In this document: in pieces, positions 44,673-54,078 of the stretch | Position numbering within the stretch: position 1 is the first letter of the stretch | Layout: the number at the start of each line of letters is the position of its first letter | Origin: Pedobacter gandavensis | GTDB lineage: Bacteria > Bacteroidota > Bacteroidia > Sphingobacteriales > Sphingobacteriaceae | Assembly: GCF_014172405.1 (NCBI RefSeq) | Contig: NZ_WNXC01000001.1 | Span: forward strand, 868,001-932,000 | DNA: 64,000 nt | Direction: 5' to 3' | Notes under the pieces: generated by a model | Seen by the model: only the letters and a program-made list of their open reading frames with translations | Database searches by the model: none | What the model was told of the DNA's origin: nothing | Program-made: the position numbers and the translations under genes

Positions 44673-45980
44673 TCACTGTGGAAACACGATATCTGTGATC
44701 TGATATCCGGCCTTTTTAACTTCTTTTTTAAGCTTACCGCTTTTATCAAATATGAAAAGATTACTGAAAGGTTCCCCTCCAGAGAATATCTCCGGACTAT
44801 CCGCAATATAGAGCTCCCCATTTTTAGGATTTACTTTCCAGCAGGTAGCAAATAGGATCCCTGCATTCGCATGGTCAACAAATTCCTCTGCTTTTTTAGT
44901 CAGGGTATTGAATCTGCAAATCACTCCTCGAGAAGTTTCTTGCCAATATAAATATTCATCTTTTCCGCTGGAGGTAAGCACCCCATTTGCAGGCACCTTG
45001 AAATTCGTGGCCAGTTCAACCGAATCTATTCCTTTATTACGCTGATCCAATTTCACAAATTTAGCCTTATTGCTGGCACTCCCCTGAACACCTAACCAGT
45101 AGCTGTTATCCGAACTTTTAACCACTCCTGATACGTTTTCCTTATAAGTATTCAGGACGATCACCTTACCGTTTTCTACTTTGATCAGTTGCTTTCCTGC
45201 TCCAGTAACAATACCCTGATTGGCGGTATTTATTGGAATCAAAGTTACGTCTTTACTCCCCTCTAGAATGGTAGAGCTGATTGTTTTGTTCGTCAGGTCG
45301 ACGGGATAAAGACCAGATTTTTTACGATTCGTCACATTTACATATCCGGTCTTTCCATCCGTTGTCGCAAAATAAGTCACATTACTTATACTGGATTGTT
45401 TGACCACGTAGTTTAACTTCATGGTTTGTGCATCGACAACGGATAAGGAATTAGGCCCTGAAGAGGACGTAATGTAATATTGGTTATTAAACTGGTATAA
45501 GTTATTTGCTTCCGGTGATAAGAATGCACCTGGGTTAGCGCGCGAAAAGATGTTCAACTGAATTGTTCCATCCTCATCCAGATGTGATAATTCTGAATTT
45601 CCCAATCCGCTTTCATCTGTGTAACTTAACAATAGAACTCCATCGCCATAAGGCCCGAGTACTTTTATACGGTAATTTAAGGTCGTTTTACCTTTATCGT
45701 TTTCTACTACAAAATCAATATTATAAGCACCTGGATCTACTTTTTTAAAGGTATATGTTGCGGTATTGGCTACTTCTTTACCATTTTCCAGCCATTGATA
45801 TCGGTTTTTTTTCCCTGTGATCAGTGGTGCCAGGGTCAGCTCCTTGTCCATCTTAACAGTAATCAAGCTATCGCTAGCAGTCTGATAAGCTAGTTTTGCG
45901 ATTTCTGTTTGTTCTTTTTTGCAGGATACAGCAAGCATCCCTACGCAAAACATTGCGACTATAGTTTGTTTTATTTTCAT
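44673..45980 (-). CDS. PKD-like/beta-propeller surface lipoprotein under B12 riboswitch control
   Basis: A 435-residue lipoprotein: lipobox before Cys20 (VGMLAVSC), a PKD-like domain at about 40-110 (YQWLENGKEVANTATYTFKK), then a repeat-rich region from 115 to 435 with blade-like units (LLLSYTDESGLGNSEL, TDGKTGYVNVTN, NGELYIADSPE), resembling a DUF5074-type propeller. A cobalamin riboswitch lies about 105 bases upstream. In Bacteroides, the propeller lipoprotein BtuG catches B12 outside the cell for the BtuB receptor. By analogy this protein may bind corrinoids, but no BtuB gene is adjacent. The propeller call is by pattern only. Confidence 0.7.
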   Translation of the reverse strand: MKIKQTIVAMFCVGMLAVSCKKEQTEIAKLAYQTASDSLITVKMDKELTLAPLITGKKNRYQWLENGKEVANTATYTFKKVDPGAYNIDFVVENDKGKTTLNYRIKVLGPYGDGVLLLSYTDESGLGNSELSHLDEDGTIQLNIFSRANPGAFLSPEANNLYQFNNQYYITSSSGPNSLSVVDAQTMKLNYVVKQSSISNVTYFATTDGKTGYVNVTNRKKSGLYPVDLTNKTISSTILEGSKDVTLIPINTANQGIVTGAGKQLIKVENGKVIVLNTYKENVSGVVKSSDNSYWLGVQGSASNKAKFVKLDQRNKGIDSVELATNFKVPANGVLTSSGKDEYLYWQETSRGVICRFNTLTKKAEEFVDHANAGILFATCWKVNPKNGELYIADSPEIFSGGEPFSNLFIFDKSGKLKKEVKKAGYQITDIVFPQ

Positions 45981-46085
45981 CTTCTGCTTTAAACCACAGC
46001 AAACGGAATTATTAAAAATGGTTATACGCGATATGTATCCTCATTCCAGCTTCAATCCCCGAAAGCTATGAATCATAAATGCTAA

Positions 46086-46255
46086 AGGCAGGTCTTCTGA
46101 CTTACTCCCCTAAGTACGGTCTTCCCATTTTTTCGAAACAGTGACCTTTTGAATGTACCTCGGTTAAGGAGCTTACAGCTGCGGGACAGTTCTGGATTTA
46201 CACCAGATTCCCTTTTAATCCCGATTGCGAATCCGGGAACCAAAAGCGCTGCAAA
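46086..46255 (-). ncRNA. cobalamin riboswitch
   Basis: On the minus strand the conserved core reads AAAAGGGAATCTGGTG, then TAAATCCAGAACTG, then TCCCGCAGCTGTAA, and after a variable region the B12 box AGTCAGAAGACCTGCC. These are the diagnostic elements of the cobalamin aptamer in correct order and spacing. It precedes the lipoprotein gene (start 45980) and should shut that gene off when B12 is plentiful. The edges are estimated. Confidence 0.93.
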
Positions 46256-46346
46256 GATATAAATCCAGGTGAATATCTGGTCGCTGAGGTTAATTATTCG
46301 TATGTTTAACTACGAAAAGATTCGTATTAACAAAAACCTATTTAAC

Positions 46347-47186
46347 ATGCGCGCTAAGCAACTGTACTTCTTACTGTTATTCTGCCTAAATATAGGCTCT
46401 GTTTATTCCCAGGATAGCCTATCACTCCAGGCTTATGAAGAAAATCTCAAAACCATTGATGTTTATATTCAGGGAAAAAAATATAGTTTTCTCTTCGATA
46501 CTGGCGGAGGAGAAACGACCATTTCGCCAGAAATTGCCCGGGTATTAAACAAAAATACTTATGGGAGTTTAACCGGTTTTCGAATGAGTGGTGATATCAT
46601 TAAGACGGTTAAAGCAAATGGAATAACCATGAAAATTGGTCATACAGAGATTTTCCATCCATCAGTGGCTGTTTTAGACATCATGAGTCTTTTACCGAAA
46701 GAATTCCCAAGAATTGACGGCCTCATTTCGCTCAAGACATTTGAAAACCAAATTTTAACCCTAGATCTTGCCAGGAATACCTTGTACATAGAAAGTGAAA
46801 AATCAGCGGTAAACAGGATAAAGGGGAAGCAACCAATCGAAAGTCGATTTGCGAATGGTTTAACAGGAACGGAACTCAATATCTTTATTGGTATTCCAAA
46901 AAACAACTTCAGTTACTGGTTCCTTTTTGATTCTGGAAATAGTGGCCCGCTCCTCTTATCCAATGAAACTGCATTGCAATGGGGCTTGAGAAAGAGCAAA
47001 CTGGACTCCACTATTAATAAATCTTCCGTTAATATCCTGCTTGGTAAATCCAACTTCAGGGCTGTTCCTTTTTTCAGAGACATCATTTATGAGGGCGTCT
47101 TGAACTGGGATTCAATGGCAAAATTTGTATTTACAATTGACTTTAAAAGAAAACAAGTATGGATGAATTCGCCAGAATCTTTATGA
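46347..47186 (+). CDS. exported retropepsin-like aspartyl protease family protein
   Basis: A 279-residue protein with signal peptide (MRAKQLYFLLLFCLNIGSVY) when started at ATG 46347; the frame is open from 46269. Two aspartyl-protease motifs are visible: D51-TG (FLFDTGGGETTIS) and D195-SG (WFLFDSGNSGPLL), so one chain may supply both catalytic aspartates as in pepsin-type pseudo-dimers. It is probably periplasmic. Its start lies next to the distal side of the riboswitch leader, divergent from it. A hairpin terminator overlaps the stop. Confidence 0.8.
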   Translation: MRAKQLYFLLLFCLNIGSVYSQDSLSLQAYEENLKTIDVYIQGKKYSFLFDTGGGETTISPEIARVLNKNTYGSLTGFRMSGDIIKTVKANGITMKIGHTEIFHPSVAVLDIMSLLPKEFPRIDGLISLKTFENQILTLDLARNTLYIESEKSAVNRIKGKQPIESRFANGLTGTELNIFIGIPKNNFSYWFLFDSGNSGPLLLSNETALQWGLRKSKLDSTINKSSVNILLGKSNFRAVPFFRDIIYEGVLNWDSMAKFVFTIDFKRKQVWMNSPESL

Positions 47187-47206
47187 TTCCGGCGAATTCT
47201 TTTTTA
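47165..47206 (+). terminator. 15-bp hairpin terminator overlapping the stop codon
   Basis: Arms GAATTCGCCAGAATC (47165-47179) and GATTCCGGCGAATTC (47185-47199) with one mismatch and a 5-base loop, followed by TTTTTT. The left arm is within the last codons of the aspartyl protease gene. It lies between convergent genes. Confidence 0.85.
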
Positions 47207-47228
47207 GATCCTTGAAGAAGGATTATTA

Positions 47229-49655
47229 TTATTTTGAAACCGCTCCTTTATTGACAAATCCTTTATTAATTTCCTCATCGGAAAGGATCTTATTGAACAC
47301 TTTCAGGTCGTCCACTGCACCACAATAGCCATTGGTTTTACTTCCTAGCGTTTTTAGCGGAAACACCAAAGTTTCTACCTTGAACATGTTAGCTTTCGTA
47401 TCCGGGTACAAAATCTCTTTACCCATCATTTTTTCCTGAAGTTTTCCATTGATGTACAAGGAAGTTCCTTTATGATTACCGGTAATCACTACCTGCGTCC
47501 AGTCGTTTAGCGGCAACTGATAGTTAAACTCATAATCGATCCCTTCTCTGGAGAATCCTATTTTTTGAGATTTAGTAGAAGATTTAAACACCCCATTTTC
47601 TGAACTAAATAAAATCCGCTCTCCTACAGACTTCGGGTCTGGTTTTAACCAGAATGAAACCGTATATCCGTAACCAATCTCCTTAAGCGGAAGCTCTAAA
47701 AGACTATTTTCAGCGGATAAAACTAATGCATTCCCAGTCTTCCCTTTGTCGAAACGAACATTGTGTTTAACAGCAGCAGCGCGTTGGTAACTAGATTGAT
47801 CCTTCAAACTTGATTGATCAAATGTATAGTTCAACACCAGTGAATCCTTTCCTAAAACATAACCGGCTACGTTTACACCAGGCCCCTCTTTAACACCTTT
47901 TCCTTTAACCAGGAAATCTTTAAAAGGAATGCTATCCGTACCTGCCCACATCTTTTGAGATAAAACCTGCAAGGCAGGAAATACCCTATCATGAACATCT
48001 TTTTCTGTGATTCCGTTCTTTGCCGGCGATTTATCATTCCAAACCGCAAACATTCCTCCTATAATAGAAGGGTCACCCGCCTGAAAAGTTACATTACCAA
48101 TATTAATCGGCTCCCATTTTCTGTATAGATTCTTTAAATTCAGGTAATCGTAATAATATCCTGCTGCAGGAACAATATACAACCAACCATCTGGAGTACT
48201 GATTTGATTATAACCTAATTTCTTCATTTCTCTGGGTTCACCATAGCCATTGTACCAGGCATTCATGGTGACTCCTTTAGAAACGACAGGCGTAGTTCCT
48301 TTTGCATGAGTCAAAGCACCCCAAACGCGCGCTTCTTTTCCAAATCCTTGTACATATTTGATAAAGTAATCGGTGAAATACCTAAACTTCTCCGCTTCTG
48401 CTTTAGCATACTCATCCGTACCAATATGAACTACTTTTCCTTGAAAAACAGGATTCGGACCTTCCAGGTATTCTTTAAATATATTACTTACAATCTCATA
48501 GGTTTTTGGGTTATACAGATCTAAATGGTCTGGTCCATATTTCTTGCTTCCTATTTCAGGTAGAATTCTGGTGATTGATAAAGAATGTGCCGGCACATCA
48601 ATTTCTGGAATAATGTCCACACCATAACTGCTGGCCATTTCCTGAAGTGCGATAAACTCTTTCTTGGTATAGTGACCATCTTTTGCCGTCAGCGTAGGAT
48701 AAGTCGTATTCTCTAAACGGAAAGCCGCAGGTACATCATCCCAATTGTTCTTGAAATAGATAGGGAAACCATTGTCATTTAAATGGATGTGAAACTCACT
48801 CATTTTATAATAAGACATCATTTTCACGTAATCCCTCAGGAAATCTATGGTAAAGAACTTCCTGGCTACATCCAATACCAATCCTCTTACCGCATATTTG
48901 GGATAATCGCGACTCTCTCCTTTTACGATGCGATGGTTTAAAGGATCTTGCTCCAGTAGTTGCAGCAATGTTCTTGTTCCCCAAATTGCACCTTTCTTGT
49001 GTAGTGCTTTAATCTGCAGGTAATCCCCGATGATCAATTCATATCCTTCCTCTGCCAATCCTTTGTCTGAAGAATTCAGGGAAAGTAAAATGTCACCTGC
49101 AGCAGGTTTCCCTGAGCTGATTTCTAAGGACAGATTCATGGCCTTAAGGTCCTTTTGAAGCAAATTAGCGATCTCTTGTAAGACCGGGCTTTTCTCTGCC
49201 AAAACAAGCTTACTTTTCTTTTTCAATTGAAATGTACCGGTTGCCCCATGCCACTCTCTTAAGGCAGGGATTACAAAAGGCTTAGGATTGATCGCTTTAT
49301 CCTGGTCATTAAACTGACCTGGTACCTTCAACTTAAGCGTCTGCATATCCATCGTGACTTGGTCAGATTCACGTTGTAGCTGATAAAACAAAGAAACATC
49401 GACATTTTCCAGCGGACTAAAAACCTTTCCATCGGCATTGATGACTGTTAACCGGTCTGTGCCTTTTAATAGCGCGCGAAAGCCCTTAGGGACTTTTAAA
49501 TTAGGGATTGAAAGATCTCCAGGTTTTAAAGTGCCTGAAAAGGCCACCTGTTTTCCGATTTCTCCAAACAGCACACTATCGGGCTGCTGGGCAAATCCCT
49601 GTCCACCACACAAAAGGGCGCAGGAAACCATTGCGTATAATTTTTTCATCTTCAT
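47229..49655 (-). CDS. GH20 beta-N-acetylhexosaminidase with C-terminal LamG-type domain
   Basis: An 808-residue exported enzyme (signal ending GGQGFAQ). Residues about 125-245 are the GH20b-type domain, 247-570 the barrel, with the catalytic Asp414-Glu415 pair in VVHIGTDEYAKAEAEKFRYF, and 600-800 a concanavalin-like LamG domain (SLVLNYTFDQSSLKDQSSYQ, GYTVSFWLKPDP, GTSLYINGKLQEK). It should release terminal GlcNAc or GalNAc from glycans in the periplasm or at the surface. LamG may hold the substrate. Nearby GH95 and AraC genes suggest a glycan-use region, though no SusC/D pair is next to it. Confidence 0.9.
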   Translation of the reverse strand: MKMKKLYAMVSCALLCGGQGFAQQPDSVLFGEIGKQVAFSGTLKPGDLSIPNLKVPKGFRALLKGTDRLTVINADGKVFSPLENVDVSLFYQLQRESDQVTMDMQTLKLKVPGQFNDQDKAINPKPFVIPALREWHGATGTFQLKKKSKLVLAEKSPVLQEIANLLQKDLKAMNLSLEISSGKPAAGDILLSLNSSDKGLAEEGYELIIGDYLQIKALHKKGAIWGTRTLLQLLEQDPLNHRIVKGESRDYPKYAVRGLVLDVARKFFTIDFLRDYVKMMSYYKMSEFHIHLNDNGFPIYFKNNWDDVPAAFRLENTTYPTLTAKDGHYTKKEFIALQEMASSYGVDIIPEIDVPAHSLSITRILPEIGSKKYGPDHLDLYNPKTYEIVSNIFKEYLEGPNPVFQGKVVHIGTDEYAKAEAEKFRYFTDYFIKYVQGFGKEARVWGALTHAKGTTPVVSKGVTMNAWYNGYGEPREMKKLGYNQISTPDGWLYIVPAAGYYYDYLNLKNLYRKWEPINIGNVTFQAGDPSIIGGMFAVWNDKSPAKNGITEKDVHDRVFPALQVLSQKMWAGTDSIPFKDFLVKGKGVKEGPGVNVAGYVLGKDSLVLNYTFDQSSLKDQSSYQRAAAVKHNVRFDKGKTGNALVLSAENSLLELPLKEIGYGYTVSFWLKPDPKSVGERILFSSENGVFKSSTKSQKIGFSREGIDYEFNYQLPLNDWTQVVITGNHKGTSLYINGKLQEKMMGKEILYPDTKANMFKVETLVFPLKTLGSKTNGYCGAVDDLKVFNKILSDEEINKGFVNKGAVSK

Positions 49656-49912
49656 ATTTTAGGTTCAGATGGAAAACGGCACAAAATCATCAATTCAGCA
49701 CAGTTCCATTAACACAATTTTAATAAATTACCAACCAAGAAGAAGACAAATGAATGCACTCAAATCACACAAACGTTTGCGCAAATTGCTATGGAGAAAG
49801 AATCAGGACGGCGGGTCAAAAGAATTTTCTACGAGGATGTCGCATATCCCCCCTAAATATGTCATGATATCACAGCAGATCCGGTAACTCAGAAGGATAT
49901 ATTTGTTTAAGT

Positions 49913-50239
49913 ATGCTATTAGTCCAATTTACAAAATCTATCCTTGATCTTCCCTTATGGGGGACTAAGGAGTATTCCCTGGAGAAAATGGAATGGATTA
50001 TACTGCTTGTGTTTGCCATTTGGGCTTTCAGCTATGCTTGTTTATTGATGAACCTGCCGCCCCGGATAAAAAGTTGGAAAGGAAAAATCAGCTTAGCTTT
50101 ACTATTGCTAAGTTCCACTGGACTGATCATTGCTGGCATGTTAAATGTAAACCCAATGCGTCCCCCAAAAGGAGATAACCAACAAATTCAGAAGTCCTTA
50201 AAACTACCTTCAAATGAAAGACACCTCAAATACCGCTAA
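49913..50239 (+). CDS. short membrane protein, possible DUF998 fragment
   Basis: A 108-residue frame with two membrane segments (WIILLVFAIWAFSYACLLMN and ISLALLLLSSTGLIIAGMLN) and EYSLEKMEW before the first one, a layout like the middle of DUF998-type membrane proteins. These normally have about twice the length, so this may be a remnant. Its end overlaps the DUF1801 gene by 26 bases. Upstream, 49656-49912 shows no gene I trust. Whether it is expressed is uncertain. Confidence 0.45.
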   Translation: MLLVQFTKSILDLPLWGTKEYSLEKMEWIILLVFAIWAFSYACLLMNLPPRIKSWKGKISLALLLLSSTGLIIAGMLNVNPMRPPKGDNQQIQKSLKLPSNERHLKYR

Positions 50240-50594
50240 ACCAACAACCATAACGGAGTATATCTCTGCCTTTCCAGCTCAGGTACAATTGCTGTTGGAA
50301 TCAGTTAGAACAGCCATAAAAGAAGCGGCTCCGGAAGCAGCAGAAACGATCAACTACGGCATTCCAACTTTTACGCTGAATGGCAATCTTGTTCATTTTG
50401 CCGCTTATAAAAATCACATTGGATTTTACCCTACACCTGCAGGAATCGAATCCTTTAAGCAGGAATTATCGGCCTACGAGATGGCTAAAGGATCTGTTAA
50501 ATTCCCAATTGACCAACCCTTACCCTTAGCGCTAATCCGAGAAATCGTGGCCTTTAGAAAGCAGGAAAATTTAAAAAAGGATAAAAAGAAATAA
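50214..50594 (+). CDS. DUF1801-family protein (YdhG-like)
   Basis: A 126-residue protein. The family pattern is clear: TITEYISAFPAQVQLLLESV, AAPEAAETINYGIPTFTLNG, LVHFAAYKNHIGFYPTPAGI and GSVKFPIDQPLPLALIREIV. These small cytoplasmic proteins were proposed as iron-chaperone (frataxin-like) proteins, but their role in bacteria is unclear. The tail is lysine-rich. The start overlaps the end of the short membrane-protein frame. Confidence 0.88.
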   Translation: MKDTSNTAKPTTITEYISAFPAQVQLLLESVRTAIKEAAPEAAETINYGIPTFTLNGNLVHFAAYKNHIGFYPTPAGIESFKQELSAYEMAKGSVKFPIDQPLPLALIREIVAFRKQENLKKDKKK

Positions 50595-50617
50595 AAACAG
50601 GAGTATTCCAGTTTTTT
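50593..50617. terminator. weak hairpin between convergent genes
   Basis: AAAACAGGA and TCCAGTTTT pair with one mismatch around a short loop and are followed by a T-run. It lies between the DUF1801 and AraC genes. Confidence 0.4.
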
Positions 50618-50637
50618 GTAAAACCCATGGTGAATTT

Positions 50638-51534
50638 TTATGGGAGTGCATTTATTTTATTGGCCAATCGATAGTGCTCCGGCGACATTCCCATTAGTTT
50701 CTTAAAAAGACGAGAAAAATAATAAGGGTCATCGTAACCAAGGTATTGCGCGATATCTTTAATCTTACTATGGGAACCATACAACATCGCACATGACTTT
50801 TGAACCTTCATCTGAATAAAATAATCCATTGGAGAAGTGCCTGTCGACTGTTTAAATAAACTTGAAAAATGAGAAGAAGACAATTTGTAACGGGCTGCAA
50901 AATCCTCCACAGTAAACCTTTCTTCCAGGCTATCCTTCATAAAGACAATCGTTTCCCGCATCATATCTTTATCATCAGTACCTGAAAAATGTTGCGTTGG
51001 AAAAAGAAAGGTAGATAGAAAATGGTAAAGACACATATTGGCATTGTTCAGGTTGTCCCTACTGTAACCCATTTCCAGCGAAGCATACATTTCATCCCAT
51101 ATTTGCAGTCCTTTTTCATTGTAAGGAATATCTTTAGGACCATCATTGATAGAAATATTGAGCTTGGCATTAAAAGCAGCCATATCTGCCCCGGAATAGT
51201 GAAGCCAGGATATCGTCCATGGCAATTCCTCATCGGCACCATACCTCATGAACTTTGTCGTGGCCGGTATATGAAAAAACTGACCGGGTTTAACCTCATA
51301 AAGCTTCCCTTCTATTTCATACCAACCCTTCCCTTGTAGGCAATAGATGAGAATATTATCTTCACAACCCTTTCTCCGCTCTCTAAAATGATGTGATGCT
51401 TTTGGAAAATAACCGATATGTGTAATAAAAATCTGGTTTAACAAATTTGAAGCAGCGGTATTTTTGTAGACCATTCCTGGTAGACTAATCAATTTCTGGC
51501 CTTCAAATCCATCTCTAACCTTTATTTTCCTCAT
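50638..51534 (-). CDS. AraC-family transcriptional regulator of the GH95 region
   Basis: A 298-residue regulator. Residues 20-160 form a cupin sensor (ILIYCLQGKGWYEIEGKLYE, VKPGQFFHIPATTKFMRYGA) and 195-298 the AraC double helix-turn-helix (FTVEDFAARYKLSSSHFSSL, IKDIAQYLGYDDPYYFSRLF, GMSPEHYR). Cupin-AraC proteins of this form usually sense sugars and control neighbouring glycoside hydrolase genes. The GH95 gene lies directly upstream on the same strand, with a 13-bp hairpin between them, so control of GH95 is likely. Confidence 0.9.
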   Translation of the reverse strand: MRKIKVRDGFEGQKLISLPGMVYKNTAASNLLNQIFITHIGYFPKASHHFRERRKGCEDNILIYCLQGKGWYEIEGKLYEVKPGQFFHIPATTKFMRYGADEELPWTISWLHYSGADMAAFNAKLNISINDGPKDIPYNEKGLQIWDEMYASLEMGYSRDNLNNANMCLYHFLSTFLFPTQHFSGTDDKDMMRETIVFMKDSLEERFTVEDFAARYKLSSSHFSSLFKQSTGTSPMDYFIQMKVQKSCAMLYGSHSKIKDIAQYLGYDDPYYFSRLFKKLMGMSPEHYRLANKINALP

Positions 51535-51543
51535 ATCAGTTTA

Positions 51544-51578
51544 AGTTTTACCCCATTTTTTCTTGATGGGGTAAAACT
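51544..51578 (-). terminator. 13-bp hairpin between GH95 and AraC genes
   Basis: Perfect arms AGTTTTACCCCAT (51544-51556) and ATGGGGTAAAACT (51566-51578) around a 9-base loop. It follows the GH95 stop by 22 bases and ends 10 bases before the AraC start codon. No strong U-run follows, so it could be an attenuator or mRNA stabiliser instead of a terminator. Confidence 0.55.
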
Positions 51579-51600
51579 AACAATACCTTTGAATAATCTA

Positions 51601-53925
51601 CTAAAAAACAGCTTTCAACTTTTGTCCTTTTTCCAAATTAACTTCATATACATCGCCTGTTTTTAGGACCTTTTTAACATTCCATTTCGGCACACGGCCA
51701 TCGAAGTTATCTTTGATACGCAACTTTCCTTTTCTGCCGGCAGTAATGCTAAAACTGACAGTCTGATTGTTTTTGCGGGCGCCAGAAACCAAAGATCCCC
51801 CTTCAGCTCTAAGATTTGTAAATGATGCATCTGCCCATTTTTTAGGCATTGCAGGAAAAATACGAATCAACCCGGTGTTAAGTTCTCCAGGTTTTGCACT
51901 CCAACTTTGCATCAACATTTCATGTACTGCTTGTGAGGCCAGGAAATTCCCTTCTAAAGTAAAAGGCCTATAAGTAAAGCCTGAATAACCGCTTTTAGTC
52001 TGATCGCCATTCACATGGAAACCATTGCGCAATACAAAGGCTTTCACGAAAATATCCAGGTTTTTAACTGCGGCTTCTCCATCTCCTACTCTTGCCCGCA
52101 GACAGCTCATCCAGGAGAAAGTATAACCTACCCATTGATTGGTGCCTAATTTATCCCAATTCTGCAAACTAGCTTCAATCATTTTCTCATCGGTTTTACC
52201 GGATTCATTGTTGATCAGGTTAAAAGGATAGATCCCAATAATGTTTGATAGGTGTCTATGGCTATTGGTCAATTCATATTTCGCGTCTAAAAGTAGCGTC
52301 CCATCTGCTTTCGTATGGAAATCACCAAGGGCCACTGCAGCATCTGCCCATTTCTTTTCATCAGCAGTTTTACCCATTTGCGCCGCCATTTCCTTTAGGG
52401 AAAGGAACAACATTTTTAAGCTCATCAGGTCATAATTACTATTGGGCTCCAACCAGGCCTTAGGACTATTGTCGAAAATCTCCGGAGAGGATGAAAGCGG
52501 CAATTTCAAAAGACCATTTTGATCTTTTTTCAATATTCCTAACATACACTCCCCAACGCCTGAACTCCAAGGGTAAGCTTTTTCTCTCAAAAAAGTATCA
52601 TCTGCGGTATACAACCAGTGCAGGTAAAACAAATGCGCGCTCCAGGCACTCATGGTTGGCGACATACTATATTGTCCCCAGCCGCCCAAAGGTTGTCCGG
52701 AATAAGACATCACACCCGGGCAAGCTAAACCACCGGTACCATAAAAATCTCTGGCAAAATCTTTGAAAAAATCACGGCGATCCCAAAGGAAATTCAGGTA
52801 GGATTCCCCTTCCTCATATCTGCCTGATTGTTGATAAGCCATATAGGTCATCTGTGTATTCAAATCATTGTGATAATCACCCTTCCATGGTGGTAAAGCA
52901 CCATTATCTGCCGTCCATACTCCCTGCAATGGCATCGGTGGAGCCTTTAGCCTAGAAGCTGCACCATAAAAATACTGTACTAGATTGTATTGCTTTTGAA
53001 CTGCTGTATCCGGAATACTTACACTTGATTTCTTCCAGAATTCTGCCCACCATTTTGCATGAGGTTTAAGCATGCCAGCATATCCTTTATTTAATGCCTG
53101 AGCCACTCGTTCACGTGCCAGCGACAAAGGATCTTTCCCATCAACTGTTGAGGTAATTGTGAATGCGATCAGTGTTTCCTTAGCACTTTTCTTTGTTTCC
53201 AGGTATACACAATATTTAAGTCCTTCTGCGGCTTCCTGGATGTACCATTCGGCAGTGGCAGTTTTTCCTTTGATTGCTTCCGGGTAACCGAGTTTGCTAA
53301 CCGATCCACCGCTACTTGGGCCGCCATCTCCTTTGGCGTTTTTACGATACACATCCATCGGACTAAACAACATTACCGAATCCGCAGCAGTTCCTTTGAT
53401 GGAAAGCATGGCTACCGGGTTTTTAGCACTGTAAAAAGTATTGATGGTTGCGCCTGAGTTAAACCTCGTGATTCCTTCTGCTGTAGCTTCCATCAATTCA
53501 AATTCCCTAACCACTTCCCCATCTGGAAACTTAAGTTCTATTCGACCAGCCGGGAGTTTCGTTGGGCTTACGCCATTGTATGCCTGATCCCACCAACTAT
53601 TAACGGTATTAAACTCCTTTTTAGCGATCAAATCTGCGCCCTTTTGATAGGTGTATTTTTTCCACCATTCCTTCTCTCCATGCGTACGCTCATCCCATAA
53701 ATCCCCCCTGTCTAAAGACAGCCTGATGGTGTTTTGTTCGCCCCATAATAAGCCTCCCATTAAGCCATTGCCCAATGGCAGTGCTTCATCCCATGTTTTA
53801 ACAGGGGCTTTAAGTACTAAATTGTAGGCTGGGTCGGGCAGTCTAACTTGTTGCGCATAGCTGGATACAGCTACGCAAATATTTAAAAAGAGAAAGCTGG
53901 CTTTAAAGATCTTGGTTTTATACAT
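51601..53925 (-). CDS. GH95-family glycoside hydrolase (alpha-L-fucosidase/galactosidase type)
   Basis: A 774-residue exported enzyme (signal near residues 1-24). GH95 landmarks are WDEALPLGNGLMGGLLWG and IRLSLDRGDLWDERTH in the N-terminal beta-domain, WTADNGALPPWKGDYHNDLN in the barrel, HRHLSNIIGIYPF at 556-568 and TLEGNFLASQAVHEMLMQSW near the C-terminus. In well-studied members the N-terminal motif reads PIGNGRLGA and the late motif DGNFG; the changes here (LEGNF) suggest a divergent branch, so substrate (fucose or galactose) is open. It probably acts with the GH20 enzyme on complex glycans. Confidence 0.85.
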   Translation of the reverse strand: MYKTKIFKASFLFLNICVAVSSYAQQVRLPDPAYNLVLKAPVKTWDEALPLGNGLMGGLLWGEQNTIRLSLDRGDLWDERTHGEKEWWKKYTYQKGADLIAKKEFNTVNSWWDQAYNGVSPTKLPAGRIELKFPDGEVVREFELMEATAEGITRFNSGATINTFYSAKNPVAMLSIKGTAADSVMLFSPMDVYRKNAKGDGGPSSGGSVSKLGYPEAIKGKTATAEWYIQEAAEGLKYCVYLETKKSAKETLIAFTITSTVDGKDPLSLARERVAQALNKGYAGMLKPHAKWWAEFWKKSSVSIPDTAVQKQYNLVQYFYGAASRLKAPPMPLQGVWTADNGALPPWKGDYHNDLNTQMTYMAYQQSGRYEEGESYLNFLWDRRDFFKDFARDFYGTGGLACPGVMSYSGQPLGGWGQYSMSPTMSAWSAHLFYLHWLYTADDTFLREKAYPWSSGVGECMLGILKKDQNGLLKLPLSSSPEIFDNSPKAWLEPNSNYDLMSLKMLFLSLKEMAAQMGKTADEKKWADAAVALGDFHTKADGTLLLDAKYELTNSHRHLSNIIGIYPFNLINNESGKTDEKMIEASLQNWDKLGTNQWVGYTFSWMSCLRARVGDGEAAVKNLDIFVKAFVLRNGFHVNGDQTKSGYSGFTYRPFTLEGNFLASQAVHEMLMQSWSAKPGELNTGLIRIFPAMPKKWADASFTNLRAEGGSLVSGARKNNQTVSFSITAGRKGKLRIKDNFDGRVPKWNVKKVLKTGDVYEVNLEKGQKLKAVF

Positions 53926-54078
53926 CGTGTGTTTGATATTCAGTTTTGGTTGGTTTCATTTGTGGTTAGAAGCAAAGCTAACCGCATCAACATCATCAAT
54001 AAATAGATTAAAGTATTATTTTAATGGATTATCCAATGGATGCCTCCTGGATTTTCGGGTAATCTGTATATTTACGCT

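Noticed and set aside
49669..49887. 72-codon plus-strand frame upstream of the short membrane protein
   Set aside because: No signal, domain or start context; basic low-information sequence in a promoter region.
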